Shown here: positions 33,453-41,817 of the stretch, in pieces
How the letters are laid out: each line of letters begins with the position of its first letter
Numbering within the stretch: position 1 is the first letter of the stretch
Origin: Paenibacillus sp.
GTDB lineage: Bacteria; Bacillota; Bacilli; Paenibacillales; YIM-B00363
Direction of reading: 5' to 3'
Assembly: GCF_031177825.1 (NCBI RefSeq)
Contig: NZ_JAPSKE010000001.1
Span: forward strand, 248,001-312,000
Length of the DNA stretch: 64,000 nucleotides
Notes under the pieces: model-generated
What the model was told of the DNA's origin: nothing
What the model saw: only the letters and a program-made list of their open reading frames with translations
The model's database searches: none
Made by a program: the position numbers and the translations under genes

Positions 33453-34891
33453 ACGGCGAACGCGGCAACGAGGCATACCGGCGATTCGTGCCTCACGAGA
33501 TGCTGACTTACCTGAATAAGGGATCGTTCGACGAGCTGCGGCACGATGACCACGTACGGCTCGAGATGACCGTGCTGTTTTCGGACATCCGCGCGTTCAC
33601 GACGCTGTCCGAACGATGGAAACCGGAGGAAACCCTCCGGTTTTTGAATTCGTACTTATCTCGCATGGAGCCGAGCGTGGAGGCGTTCGGCGGCTTCATC
33701 GACAAGTTCATCGGCGATTCGATCATGGCGTTGTTCGGCGAAGGCGCGGACGACGCCGTAAAGTCGGCTCTGCATATGCTCGGCGCTTTGCGAGAGTACA
33801 ACCTCGGTCGGCTGCGCGCCGGCTATGAACCGATCCGCATCGGCATCGGCCTGAACAGCGGCCCCCTCCTGCTCGGCATCGTCGGCGGCGAGCGGCGGCT
33901 GCAGGGCACGGTCATCGGCGACGCGGTGAACGTCGCTTCCCGAGTGGAAGATCTGAATAAGGCATATGGGACGACGCTGCTGCTCACCGGCAACACCATC
34001 GACCGGCTCGCCGATCCGACCAAGTACGCGATGCGGCAGATCGACGCCGTCCAGGTGCGAGGACGCCAGCGCGTCGAACGCATCTACGAGCTGTTCGAGG
34101 CGGACGCGCCGGACATCTTCGAGAAGAAGCATCGAACAAGGGAACGGTTCGAGGAAGCGAGAAGCTTATTCGAGCGGGGCGCGTATGCGGAGGCGAAGCG
34201 CGCGTTCCGCGACGTATACGCCGCGAATCGGTACGACCTCGTAAGCCGCGCGTACGTCGATCGCTGCGACCGCCCGCCGGTCGAGCGGATCGAAGCGCCG
34301 CTCGTCTATCCGGACGTCGGCGACAAGCTGGAACGCGGCGAACGCCGGCTGACCGAATGGATCGACGCCGCGCTCTCCCCCGTTCCGTCGGCCGCGCGTT
34401 CGGCGTCATCCGGATCGGATGCCGGAACGCCGGCCTTGCTCGAGCGGTTGGTCGAGGCGGCGCGCATTTACTTCGCGTATCATCTCGGCTTGCGTCTCCC
34501 GGAGGACGCTTGGAAGAACGCCGTTCCGACCTGGTCCCCTTCCGCCCCGTTGCTCGATCTGACGGCATGCGTCTTTCTCGAAGGCGCGATGGACGGCGGA
34601 CTCCTTCTGAGCGTGGAGGTGGACGGCGGGCTCCGGCTTCTGCATCGGATGAGCTTCGAAGGCTGGAGCGCCGAAGAAGAGATGCCGCTGCTCATGGACG
34701 CCCTCGGCGAAGCGCTGAACATTGTCGCCGGCAACAGTCTGCGCATGTTCCAACAGTACGCCGACTTCGTCACGATCGAGCCGCCCGTCGCGATGCACAC
34801 CTTCCGCCGAGAGCTTCGTCCGCCCGAGGGCGTGTGGTCCGTCGCGGTGCCGTTCGGCGAGGCGCGGATCCGCTGGATGGCCGTCGCTTGA
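33449..34891 (+). CDS. Class III adenylate cyclase fused to CheX-like domain
   Basis: A 480-residue soluble protein. The cyclase domain (~35-200) has metal Asp D46 (VLFSDIRAFT) and D90 (FIGDSIMALFG), adenine-selecting K86 (DKFIGD) and D158, and transition-state N161/R165 (GDAVNVASR), so ATP is the predicted substrate. A helical middle (~215-300) precedes a CheX-like domain (~340-480) with LGEALNIVAGNS (E-x-x-N ~421-424) and VTIEPPVAM. Translation is coupled to the response regulator gene. cAMP signalling is uncommon in Firmicutes. Confidence 0.85.
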   Translation: MNGERGNEAYRRFVPHEMLTYLNKGSFDELRHDDHVRLEMTVLFSDIRAFTTLSERWKPEETLRFLNSYLSRMEPSVEAFGGFIDKFIGDSIMALFGEGADDAVKSALHMLGALREYNLGRLRAGYEPIRIGIGLNSGPLLLGIVGGERRLQGTVIGDAVNVASRVEDLNKAYGTTLLLTGNTIDRLADPTKYAMRQIDAVQVRGRQRVERIYELFEADAPDIFEKKHRTRERFEEARSLFERGAYAEAKRAFRDVYAANRYDLVSRAYVDRCDRPPVERIEAPLVYPDVGDKLERGERRLTEWIDAALSPVPSAARSASSGSDAGTPALLERLVEAARIYFAYHLGLRLPEDAWKNAVPTWSPSAPLLDLTACVFLEGAMDGGLLLSVEVDGGLRLLHRMSFEGWSAEEEMPLLMDALGEALNIVAGNSLRMFQQYADFVTIEPPVAMHTFRRELRPPEGVWSVAVPFGEARIRWMAVA

Positions 34892-34973
34892 TCTGCAAGA
34901 TTCGTGTTCGCGAGCCGCACTCGTCTATAATAAGCGGAAGCGAATATGCGAAGCGCGACAGGAGGTATGCGTC

Positions 34974-35987
34974 TTGAAACTGAAGATCAGCGTATTGGAT
35001 CAGTCACCGCTCTTGGAAGGAGCCGACGCGTCGGAAGCGCTCCGTCAGACGATCCGGCTCGCCAAGCGGGCCGAGGCGCTCGGGTACGGGCGGTATTGGG
35101 TCGCGGAGCACCACGACACCCCCGGCCTCGCCGGCTCCGCGCCGGAGGTGCTGATCGCCGCGATCGCGGCGAACACGGCGCGCATCCGCGTCGGCTCGGG
35201 CGGCGTGCTGCTGCCGCACTACAGCCCGTATAAGGTCGCCGAGCAATTCCGCGTCCTCGAGGCATTATCCCCCGGCCGCATCGATCTCGGACTCGGACGC
35301 GCGCCGGGCGGCATGCCGCTCGCCTCGAAGGCGCTGCGGTACGGTCGAACGAAGATCATGGACGATCGGCTGCCGGACGCGATGCTCGAGCTCCACGGTT
35401 ACTTGCATGACCGCCTTCCCGAGGGACACGAGCTCCAAGGGCTTCGGGCGACGCCGGTCGTCGCCACGGCCCCCGAGCTATGGTTGCTCGGCTCGAGCGT
35501 CGTCAGCGCGGAGATCGCCGCGAAGCTCGGGGGGGCGTTCGTCTTCGCCCATTTCATCAACGGCGACGACGGCGTGCAGGTCGTCCGGGATTACCGGGAG
35601 GCCTTCCGCCCCGGCCCGCTCGGCGACGCTCCCCGCGTGATGGTCGCGGTTCACGTCGTCTGCGCCGAACGCGACGAAGACGCCGAGGCGTATGCGACGG
35701 CGTTGGATTTGCGATTTCTGCTGTTCGAGCAAGGTCAGTTCGGCCGACCGTTCCCGACCCCCGAGGAGGTGCGCGACTACCCGTATTCCGAGTGGGATCG
35801 GATGCGCATCCGGGAAAACCGCAAGCGAATGCTGGTCGGCGGCCCCGAAGCGATCCGGGAGAAGCTCGCGGCGTTCGCGGACGCGTACGGCGTCGACGAG
35901 CTGATCGTCGTCACGTACGCGCCGACGTATGAGGCGCGCCTGCGCTCCTACGAGCTGCTCGCCGAGTCGACGATCGGCTCGCAGTAA
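34974..35987 (+). CDS. LLM class flavin-dependent oxidoreductase (MsnO8-like)
   Basis: A 337-residue bacterial-luciferase-like monooxygenase starting at TTG 34974, 8 nt after AGGAGG. The TIM-barrel markers are SVLDQSPLLEG, RYWVAEHHDTPGLAGSAPEV near 46, GSGGVLLPHYSPYKVAEQF near 77 and GRIDLGLGRAPGG near 103. It uses FMN supplied by a reductase. No desulfonation genes adjoin it. It is unrelated in function to the upstream signalling genes and has its own ribosome binding site. Confidence 0.9.
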   Translation: MKLKISVLDQSPLLEGADASEALRQTIRLAKRAEALGYGRYWVAEHHDTPGLAGSAPEVLIAAIAANTARIRVGSGGVLLPHYSPYKVAEQFRVLEALSPGRIDLGLGRAPGGMPLASKALRYGRTKIMDDRLPDAMLELHGYLHDRLPEGHELQGLRATPVVATAPELWLLGSSVVSAEIAAKLGGAFVFAHFINGDDGVQVVRDYREAFRPGPLGDAPRVMVAVHVVCAERDEDAEAYATALDLRFLLFEQGQFGRPFPTPEEVRDYPYSEWDRMRIRENRKRMLVGGPEAIREKLAAFADAYGVDELIVVTYAPTYEARLRSYELLAESTIGSQ

Positions 35988-36017
35988 AAAAAACCCCCGT
36001 CCGGCATGCGGACGGGG
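35985..36017 (-). terminator. Terminator of tlp
   Basis: CCCCGTCCG (35995-36003) and CGGACGGGG (36009-36017) arms are followed on the minus strand by a long T-run. It overlaps the stop of the convergent luciferase-like gene. Confidence 0.85.
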
Positions 36018-36039
36018 TACTTGTCGCGTTCGAATCGAA

Positions 36040-36258
36040 TCAATCGGAGTGAGCTTCGTCCTTCACTTCGCTGCGGAACTTCTCGATCGCCTCTTGGCGG
36101 CGTTCGTTTTTCGCGAGAAGCGTCTCCTTTTCGGAAACGGGAATCTCGTCCGCGAACTCCCCCAAGTAATCTTCGGTGTCGTGTTTTTTCTTCAGCGTGT
36201 TCTGAATCGCCTTCTGCAGATGTGGCACGTTGTCTTCCCGGTTATCCGGCTTCGCCAT
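36040..36258 (-). CDS. tlp: Small acid-soluble spore protein Tlp
   Basis: A 72-residue hydrophilic protein of the Tlp family: PDNREDNVPHLQKAIQNTL at the N-terminus and KETLLAKNERRQEAIEKFRS near 43-62 match B. subtilis Tlp, including the KNxRREQSI/EAI heptad. Tlp is made in the forespore under sigma-G and packed in the spore core. It has its own terminator and strong AAAGGGGGGG ribosome binding site. Confidence 0.9.
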   Translation of the reverse strand: MAKPDNREDNVPHLQKAIQNTLKKKHDTEDYLGEFADEIPVSEKETLLAKNERRQEAIEKFRSEVKDEAHSD

Positions 36259-36297
36259 GTCGCATATCCCCCCCTTTCCCAGCGAGGTTAGTATGCG

Positions 36298-37989
36298 TTA
36301 TGAAGGAACTGCTTCATACAAATAGATACGCCAAGCGGAGTCGGGATGTCGGAACTCGCGCCGCAGCGCCAAGCCGTTCGATTCGGCGTTCTCGATAGGC
36401 ACCGCGGAGAGAACGTACCGCCCTCCCAGCGCGCGGAACGCGTCGACGTCCCACTCGAAGTTCCGAATGATTTTCTTGGAGTTCGCCTTATAATCGTACT
36501 TCTTCCCCAATTCGTCGACGAACACGTAACAACGGCCGCCCCACGTATCGAAATATTCCCGAAGTTTCTCGTTCTTCTCGAGCTCCCGCGCAATGATGCT
36601 CCGGAACGCATGCTTGTAGGCGAGCGGATAGAAGTTGTTGTAGGTGTCCAAGGTGTAGAAGCCGTTGAATTGGGCGATCGCCGGATGGATCCCGACGCTG
36701 ACGACGCGGTAGCTCGACGGCGGCGCGCCGATATAGTCCCGGATGTCCCGAAATTGCGCTTCGGCGTAAAACTCCCGGAACGACGGCCGATGCCGGAACT
36801 CGATCTCCTCGTTGTGCAGCCCGAGCAGGATGAGCTGACCGAGCAGCCCGACGGAGACGAGCGCGCGCCCTTTGCTCCCGCCGTGCCGCCACAGCAGCGA
36901 GCAAGCGAGCGCAAACCCCGCATAGATCACCAGAGGCCGTAGAAAATGAAATCGCGCGAAGTTGAACGTATTGAGCAGTCCCCACCGTTCCTTCAGCGGC
37001 TGCCACCCTTCGTAAAACCAAAACGCGTACCACGTCGATAACGCCGCGTTCCACGCGAGCAGCCACAGCAGCCGTCGGCCGTCGACGTCCGTCCTCCATC
37101 GCTTGACGCCGGCCGCGAGCAGCGCGGCGATGCCCGTGATCGGCAATACGATCGCCGCGTGAAGCGTCCGCACATGCGTATGGCCGATGACGAAGTTTTT
37201 CGCGGCGAGCCGAACGGATCGCCACAACGGCAGCTTCGACGAGACGAACTCGTCGCGGCTCGTCGGCGCCTCGGATAGGACGAGCGACAGAACGAGCCGA
37301 TATTCGACGCATAGAAACAAGGCCGTCATCAGCGCGACCGCGCCCAAAAACCGGAGGTTCCAGCGGCGCTTTACGATCGCGTCCCACCCCCACCAAACGA
37401 ACATCGCGGAGAGGAAAAAGAAAAAGCCAAGTACGAAGCTCGAGTACAGCGGCAGCGCGACGATCGTCCACCAGTGACGCGCCCTTCCTCCGCCGGCGCG
37501 GATATGAAGCAGCGCCCAGAGCGCCAGCGGCTGCCCTAACGTGCTGAGCATGCCCGAAGGCCAGAACGGCGTCAGCGCGAACGCAAGCGAGACGCCGATC
37601 CGAATCCAGCCCGCGTCGTCGCGGCGAAGCGCGAAGTCCCGAAGCAGCAAATACATGCCTAAGAAGGCGAAGACGCGCACGATCGTCTGGCTGATCGCGT
37701 AAGCGAGCATCGACGGGAATACGGCGTGCAGCGCGACCAGCAGGCTGAACTCCGTGCCGAAGGCGTTCCGCGGCAAGCCGTTCATAATTTGCGGAATGAC
37801 GGCGTCATGCGCCCCGAACCATTGACCGCTCCGGATCAATACCCGGTACCATGCGATATTCGAATCCAAATTGTCGTGCACGCGCAGATGCGCCCGTTCC
37901 CCGAGCAGGAACAGAGGCGCGACGTAAGCCGCCAGCGCGGCCCCCGCCGCCCACAGCCCCGGGTGAATTCGGTTTTTTCCTCGTCGCAC
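36298..37989 (-). CDS. DUF6044-type polytopic membrane protein (YkoS-like)
   Basis: A 563-residue protein with about eleven hydrophobic helices and a C-terminal ~150-residue soluble region. RVHDNLDSNIAWYR near 37-50 and SVGIHPAIAQFNGFYTLDTY near 424 are the recognisable conserved segments; they recur in DUF6044 proteins, which resemble GT-C-type glycosyltransferases and include B. subtilis YkoS. The charged loop after TM1 would host the catalytic acid. Divergent from the LTA-synthase-like gene, suggesting an envelope glycopolymer role. Confidence 0.72.
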   Translation of the reverse strand: MRRGKNRIHPGLWAAGAALAAYVAPLFLLGERAHLRVHDNLDSNIAWYRVLIRSGQWFGAHDAVIPQIMNGLPRNAFGTEFSLLVALHAVFPSMLAYAISQTIVRVFAFLGMYLLLRDFALRRDDAGWIRIGVSLAFALTPFWPSGMLSTLGQPLALWALLHIRAGGGRARHWWTIVALPLYSSFVLGFFFFLSAMFVWWGWDAIVKRRWNLRFLGAVALMTALFLCVEYRLVLSLVLSEAPTSRDEFVSSKLPLWRSVRLAAKNFVIGHTHVRTLHAAIVLPITGIAALLAAGVKRWRTDVDGRRLLWLLAWNAALSTWYAFWFYEGWQPLKERWGLLNTFNFARFHFLRPLVIYAGFALACSLLWRHGGSKGRALVSVGLLGQLILLGLHNEEIEFRHRPSFREFYAEAQFRDIRDYIGAPPSSYRVVSVGIHPAIAQFNGFYTLDTYNNFYPLAYKHAFRSIIARELEKNEKLREYFDTWGGRCYVFVDELGKKYDYKANSKKIIRNFEWDVDAFRALGGRYVLSAVPIENAESNGLALRREFRHPDSAWRIYLYEAVPS

Positions 37990-38109
37990 GCCGTTCCCTC
38001 CCCGTCGTTACTGCCGCTTACATAGTATTCCAAAGAGAAAGCGGAATATTTTCGGAACGGGAAGGCAACGATAACGTCTGTCATTTTCCAATTTTCGGGG
38101 GGAGCGCCG

Positions 38110-39960
38110 TTGTCTAACAGAAACGCTTTTCTTTATGTAGGTCTGTTCGCGATATGGTTGAAATCTTATGTAGTGCAGCGGTTCGCCTTCTCCTTACCGG
38201 TCTCCGGCTGGAAACAAGAGCTGATGATGTTGGTGCATCCGATCGCTTCCGTACTCGGGATCGCGCTCGTCTGCATGGTCGCGCTTCGCGGCCGCCTCCG
38301 CTTCGGCATCGTCGCCGCCGCGTTCGCGTCGTCGGCGCTGCTGTTCGCCGACTTGGTCTTTTATCGATTCTTTAACGATTTCCTCACGCTGCCGGTTCTG
38401 CTTCTGTCGGAGCATATGGACGATTTGTGGGAGAGCGTATACGACTTGCTGCAGCCCGGCGACGTTCTCGTCTTCGCGGACGGCTTCGCGCTTACGGCGT
38501 TGGGGAGCCGATTCCGCCCGAAGCTCGTGCCATGGTCCAAGCTGAAGCTGCTCTCCGCTCTCGCCCTGCTGGCCGCGGTATTGTCGGCCAACTACTCGAT
38601 GGCCGAGAGCGCCCGGCCGGAGCTGCTCACGCGGGCGTTCGACCGGCAAATTTTGGTGCGCAGCATCGGCGCGTACAATTATCACCTGTACGACGCTGTC
38701 GTCAGCGCGCGTACGGGATCGCGGAAAGCGTTGGCGCGCGAGCCCGACTTCACGGAGGCGGCGCGCTTCTTCGAGACGCTTCCGCCGGACGGCGTCGATC
38801 CCGCGACCTTCGGGTTGGCCCGCGGCCGCAATGTGTTCTTGATCTCCCTCGAATCGCTGCAGAGCTTCATGCTCGATCGTCGCATCGAAGGCCGGGAAGT
38901 GACCCCGTTCTTAAACCGTCTGCGCCGGGAGAGCTTTTCGTTCGAAAATTTCTATCATCAGACGGCGCAAGGCAAGACATCGGATGCGGAATTTCTAATC
39001 GATACGTCGCTGTATCCGCTGCCGACCGGGGCGGTGTTCTTCACGCACGCCCAGAACGAGTACCATACGCTGCCGAAGACGCTGAAGGAGCATGGCTTTA
39101 CGCCCGTCGCGTTCCACGCGAACGGACCGTCGTTTTGGAATCGCGGGCGCATGTACGATACGCTCGGGTACGAACGGTTTTATTCGGTCGACGATTTCGC
39201 CGTCGACGATAGCGATCGGATCGGGTGGGGGCTGAGCGACGCTTCGTTCTTCCGCCAGAGCGTATCGATGGCGGGACGGCTGCCGGAACCGTTCTTCGCC
39301 AAGCTCATCACGCTTACGAACCATTATCCGTTCGAGCTCGACGAGGCGAATCGGCTCTTGCCGGAATATACGTCGAAGTCGAGAACGCTGAACCGGTATA
39401 TCCCTACGGTGCGATATTTGGATTCGGCGGTGGAGGCTTTCTTCGAAGCGGTGAAACGGGAGGGGTTGTACGAACGTTCGATGTTCGTGCTGTACGGGGA
39501 TCATTACGGCATCTCGTCGAAGCATAACAAGTCGATGGCCCAGCTTCTCGGGAAGGAGCGGATCACGCCGTTCGATACGATCCAGCTGCAGCGCGTGCCG
39601 CTGATCATCCATATTCCCGGCGTCGACGGGCGCGTCATGCCGACGGTTTCCGGTCAGATCGACTTGTATCCTACGCTGCTTCATTTGCTCGGCATCGTCC
39701 CGTCGGACCGGTTCTACTTCGGAAGAGATTTGTTCGCGAGAAGCCGGCCCGAATTCGTCGTCTTCCGGGACGGAAGCTTCGCGACGGACAAGCTCGTGTA
39801 CACGAAGAACGCTTGCTACGACAAGTCGACCGGCGAGGCCGTCGACGCGGCGGCGTGCGAACCGTTCAAGCGGATGGCGATCGATCGGCTGACGACGTCC
39901 GACGCGATCGTGTACGGCGACCTGTTCCGGTTCGATGCCGCCACCGCCAAGAAGCTGTAG
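38110..39960 (+). CDS. LTA synthase family protein (sulfatase-type)
   Basis: A 616-residue membrane protein starting at TTG 38110 after GGGGGGAG. Four N-terminal helices (rather than the usual five) precede an extracytoplasmic sulfatase-fold domain from about 230. Mn-binding/active residues correspond to Glu in LISLESLQSF (~258), nucleophile Thr in AQGKTSDAEF (~290) and YGDHYGIS (~460). LtaS-type enzymes add glycerol phosphate units from phosphatidylglycerol to lipoteichoic acid. It could also be a YqgS/YvgJ-type paralogue. Confidence 0.88.
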   Translation: MSNRNAFLYVGLFAIWLKSYVVQRFAFSLPVSGWKQELMMLVHPIASVLGIALVCMVALRGRLRFGIVAAAFASSALLFADLVFYRFFNDFLTLPVLLLSEHMDDLWESVYDLLQPGDVLVFADGFALTALGSRFRPKLVPWSKLKLLSALALLAAVLSANYSMAESARPELLTRAFDRQILVRSIGAYNYHLYDAVVSARTGSRKALAREPDFTEAARFFETLPPDGVDPATFGLARGRNVFLISLESLQSFMLDRRIEGREVTPFLNRLRRESFSFENFYHQTAQGKTSDAEFLIDTSLYPLPTGAVFFTHAQNEYHTLPKTLKEHGFTPVAFHANGPSFWNRGRMYDTLGYERFYSVDDFAVDDSDRIGWGLSDASFFRQSVSMAGRLPEPFFAKLITLTNHYPFELDEANRLLPEYTSKSRTLNRYIPTVRYLDSAVEAFFEAVKREGLYERSMFVLYGDHYGISSKHNKSMAQLLGKERITPFDTIQLQRVPLIIHIPGVDGRVMPTVSGQIDLYPTLLHLLGIVPSDRFYFGRDLFARSRPEFVVFRDGSFATDKLVYTKNACYDKSTGEAVDAAACEPFKRMAIDRLTTSDAIVYGDLFRFDAATAKKL

Positions 39961-39967
39961 CCGACGC

Positions 39968-41671
39968 TTAGGGAGACGAAATTCCGCAGCGGACGGCCGC
40001 TTGATCCAAAGCATCTTCAAGCTCCTCGAGCGGCACCGGCCGGCTGAGCAGGTACCCTTGCATCCATCGGCAGCCGAGGGCGCGCAGCGTCTTCCGTTGT
40101 TCGTCCGTCTCGATGCCTTCCGCGACGACCGCCAGCTCGAGACGTTCGCACATCGCGAGCAGCCCTTCGACGATCGCGCGGCTTCTCGGATCGTGCGGCA
40201 GCGCCTCGACGAATAACCGATCGAGCTTCACCTTCTGAACCGGCAGCTTCATCAGCAGCCCCAGCGTCGAATAGCCGTGGCCGAAGTCGTCCAAGGCGAA
40301 CGTCACGCCCATCTCGCGCAGCCGCATTACCTGCGGTTCGATCGCTTCGATGTCGAACATGCTGATTCGCTCGTTCAATTCGAATTCGATCCGATCGGCC
40401 GGGAACGACGTCTCGCGCAAGACGGCCGCGACAAGCTCGGGGAAATCCGGCCGGCGCAGCTCGATCGCGTCGCAATTGACGGCGAGCTTCGAAATCCGAC
40501 TTCTCCACCCGAGCAAGCTCTGAAGTTGAAGACATGCGTTCCGGAGCGTCTGTAAATCCATCTCGAGCAAATATCCCGACTTCTCCGCATGCGGCAAGAA
40601 GGCGTTCGGGCCGACGACCCCCATCTCGGGATGCTTCAACCGGATCAGCGCTTCGACGGCCGTCTCTCCCGTCGCCGCTTCGACGATCGGCTGATACAGC
40701 ACATGGAAGGCGTTATGCTTCACGCCTCGACGCAGTCCGTTCTCCGGAATGAGCTCCTCGAGCTCGTCCTCGTACACCGCGATGCCTTCCTTCCCGTTTT
40801 TCTTGATCTGATACATCGCTGCGTCGGATCGAATGATATGATCCGAGAGCGTCGTCCCCTCCATGCTGACGCCCATGCTGACCGTAATCTGTATCTCGTG
40901 GCCCATCACGTCGAACGGCGCCGTCAGCTGCTCGTAGATCGACTCCGCGATCCGATGGGCTTGCTCCGCGCTCCGATGGAACAAGAGCACCATAAATTCG
41001 TCTCCCGCATAACGGGCGGGAACGCCGATGCCGCGAACCGTATGCTTCAGCCGATCCGCGAACCGCTTCAACAGCGCGTCGCCGAAGGAGCGGCCGTACG
41101 TTTCGTTCACCGCTTTGCAGCGGTCGATGTCGATAAAGACGGCGGACAGCTCCGCGTCCGCGGAAAGATGATCGTAAAACATCTCTAAATAAGTACGGTT
41201 ATATAACGAAGTAAGCTCGTCTATGTAGAGGCTGTCTTCCACGTCGACCAATACGCCGAGGAAGACGGCCGCCTGTTCAAGGTAAGTCAGAGCGGGCGGC
41301 GTAAACCCGTTCGGACGGTCTAACGCGCAGATCGTCCCGAATCGGCTTCCGTCCCGTCGTCGTACGGGCAGCCCGATGAAGGAACGCGGACCGAGCAAGG
41401 AGGTCAAACGAAGATGTTGCGTAAGCGGGTGCGCGGCCGTATCCGGGATCATGACGGGTTCGTCCTTGTCCAACACGAGCTTGCAATAAGACTTCTCGTA
41501 AGCGAGGGTATCGCCTTCCGCGAACGTCGCATCGCTCCGATTCCAAGCGCTGACGATCCGATTCGTCTCAAGATCGCTTTCCGCGAGGAAGAACGTGTTC
41601 GCGCCGAGAAGCTGACCTAGATGCTCGAATACGACCTGAGAAGCTTCGTGTAAGACTTGTATCTGTTTCAA
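39968..41671 (-). CDS. GAF-GGDEF-EAL c-di-GMP turnover protein
   Basis: A 567-residue soluble protein: GAF (~1-155), GGDEF (~160-310), EAL (~325-565). The GGDEF signature is RYAGDEF, the metal motif is DIDRCKAVNETYG instead of FKxxND, and the I-site Asp is missing, so synthase activity may be lost. The EAL side looks intact: EALIRLKH, VNCDAIELR, DDFGHGYS, KLDRLFV and AEGIET, predicting phosphodiesterase activity. TTG 41671 lies 4 nt after GGTGGAG; an ATG at 41713 is also in frame. An operator-like dyad is upstream. Confidence 0.88.
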   Translation of the reverse strand: MKQIQVLHEASQVVFEHLGQLLGANTFFLAESDLETNRIVSAWNRSDATFAEGDTLAYEKSYCKLVLDKDEPVMIPDTAAHPLTQHLRLTSLLGPRSFIGLPVRRRDGSRFGTICALDRPNGFTPPALTYLEQAAVFLGVLVDVEDSLYIDELTSLYNRTYLEMFYDHLSADAELSAVFIDIDRCKAVNETYGRSFGDALLKRFADRLKHTVRGIGVPARYAGDEFMVLLFHRSAEQAHRIAESIYEQLTAPFDVMGHEIQITVSMGVSMEGTTLSDHIIRSDAAMYQIKKNGKEGIAVYEDELEELIPENGLRRGVKHNAFHVLYQPIVEAATGETAVEALIRLKHPEMGVVGPNAFLPHAEKSGYLLEMDLQTLRNACLQLQSLLGWRSRISKLAVNCDAIELRRPDFPELVAAVLRETSFPADRIEFELNERISMFDIEAIEPQVMRLREMGVTFALDDFGHGYSTLGLLMKLPVQKVKLDRLFVEALPHDPRSRAIVEGLLAMCERLELAVVAEGIETDEQRKTLRALGCRWMQGYLLSRPVPLEELEDALDQAAVRCGISSP

Positions 41672-41717
41672 GCTGCTCCACCCTCTGCGACAGTGACTGA
41701 CTCTATTTGACATTATT

Positions 41718-41732
41718 CGACAATCATTGTCG
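41718..41732. promoter_or_regulatory. 15-bp palindrome upstream of the EAL gene
   Basis: CGACAAT-C-ATTGTCG is a perfect dyad, with a further half site CGACAAT at 41750-41756. It sits 45-60 nt upstream of the GGDEF-EAL start, between it and the pseudouridine synthase terminator. A regulator-binding site is likely; I cannot name the regulator. Confidence 0.45.
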
Positions 41733-41776
41733 GTTTCCTGCTTTGCCCCCGACAATTTTCCATAGGATAGTAAACG

Positions 41777-41813
41777 AACGACCCTTCCCCGATCGCGTCG
41801 AGGAAGGGTCGTT
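41777..41813 (-). terminator. Terminator of the pseudouridine synthase gene
   Basis: AACGACCCTTCC (41777-41788) pairs perfectly with GGAAGGGTCGTT (41802-41813), a few bases after the stop codon. The T-run on the minus strand is short. Confidence 0.65.
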
Positions 41814-41817
41814 ATCG

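Noticed and set aside
41777-41813. Hairpin as an operator for the EAL gene
   Set aside because: It lies directly after the pseudouridine synthase stop codon and pairs perfectly with a T-containing tail, so a terminator is the simpler view.
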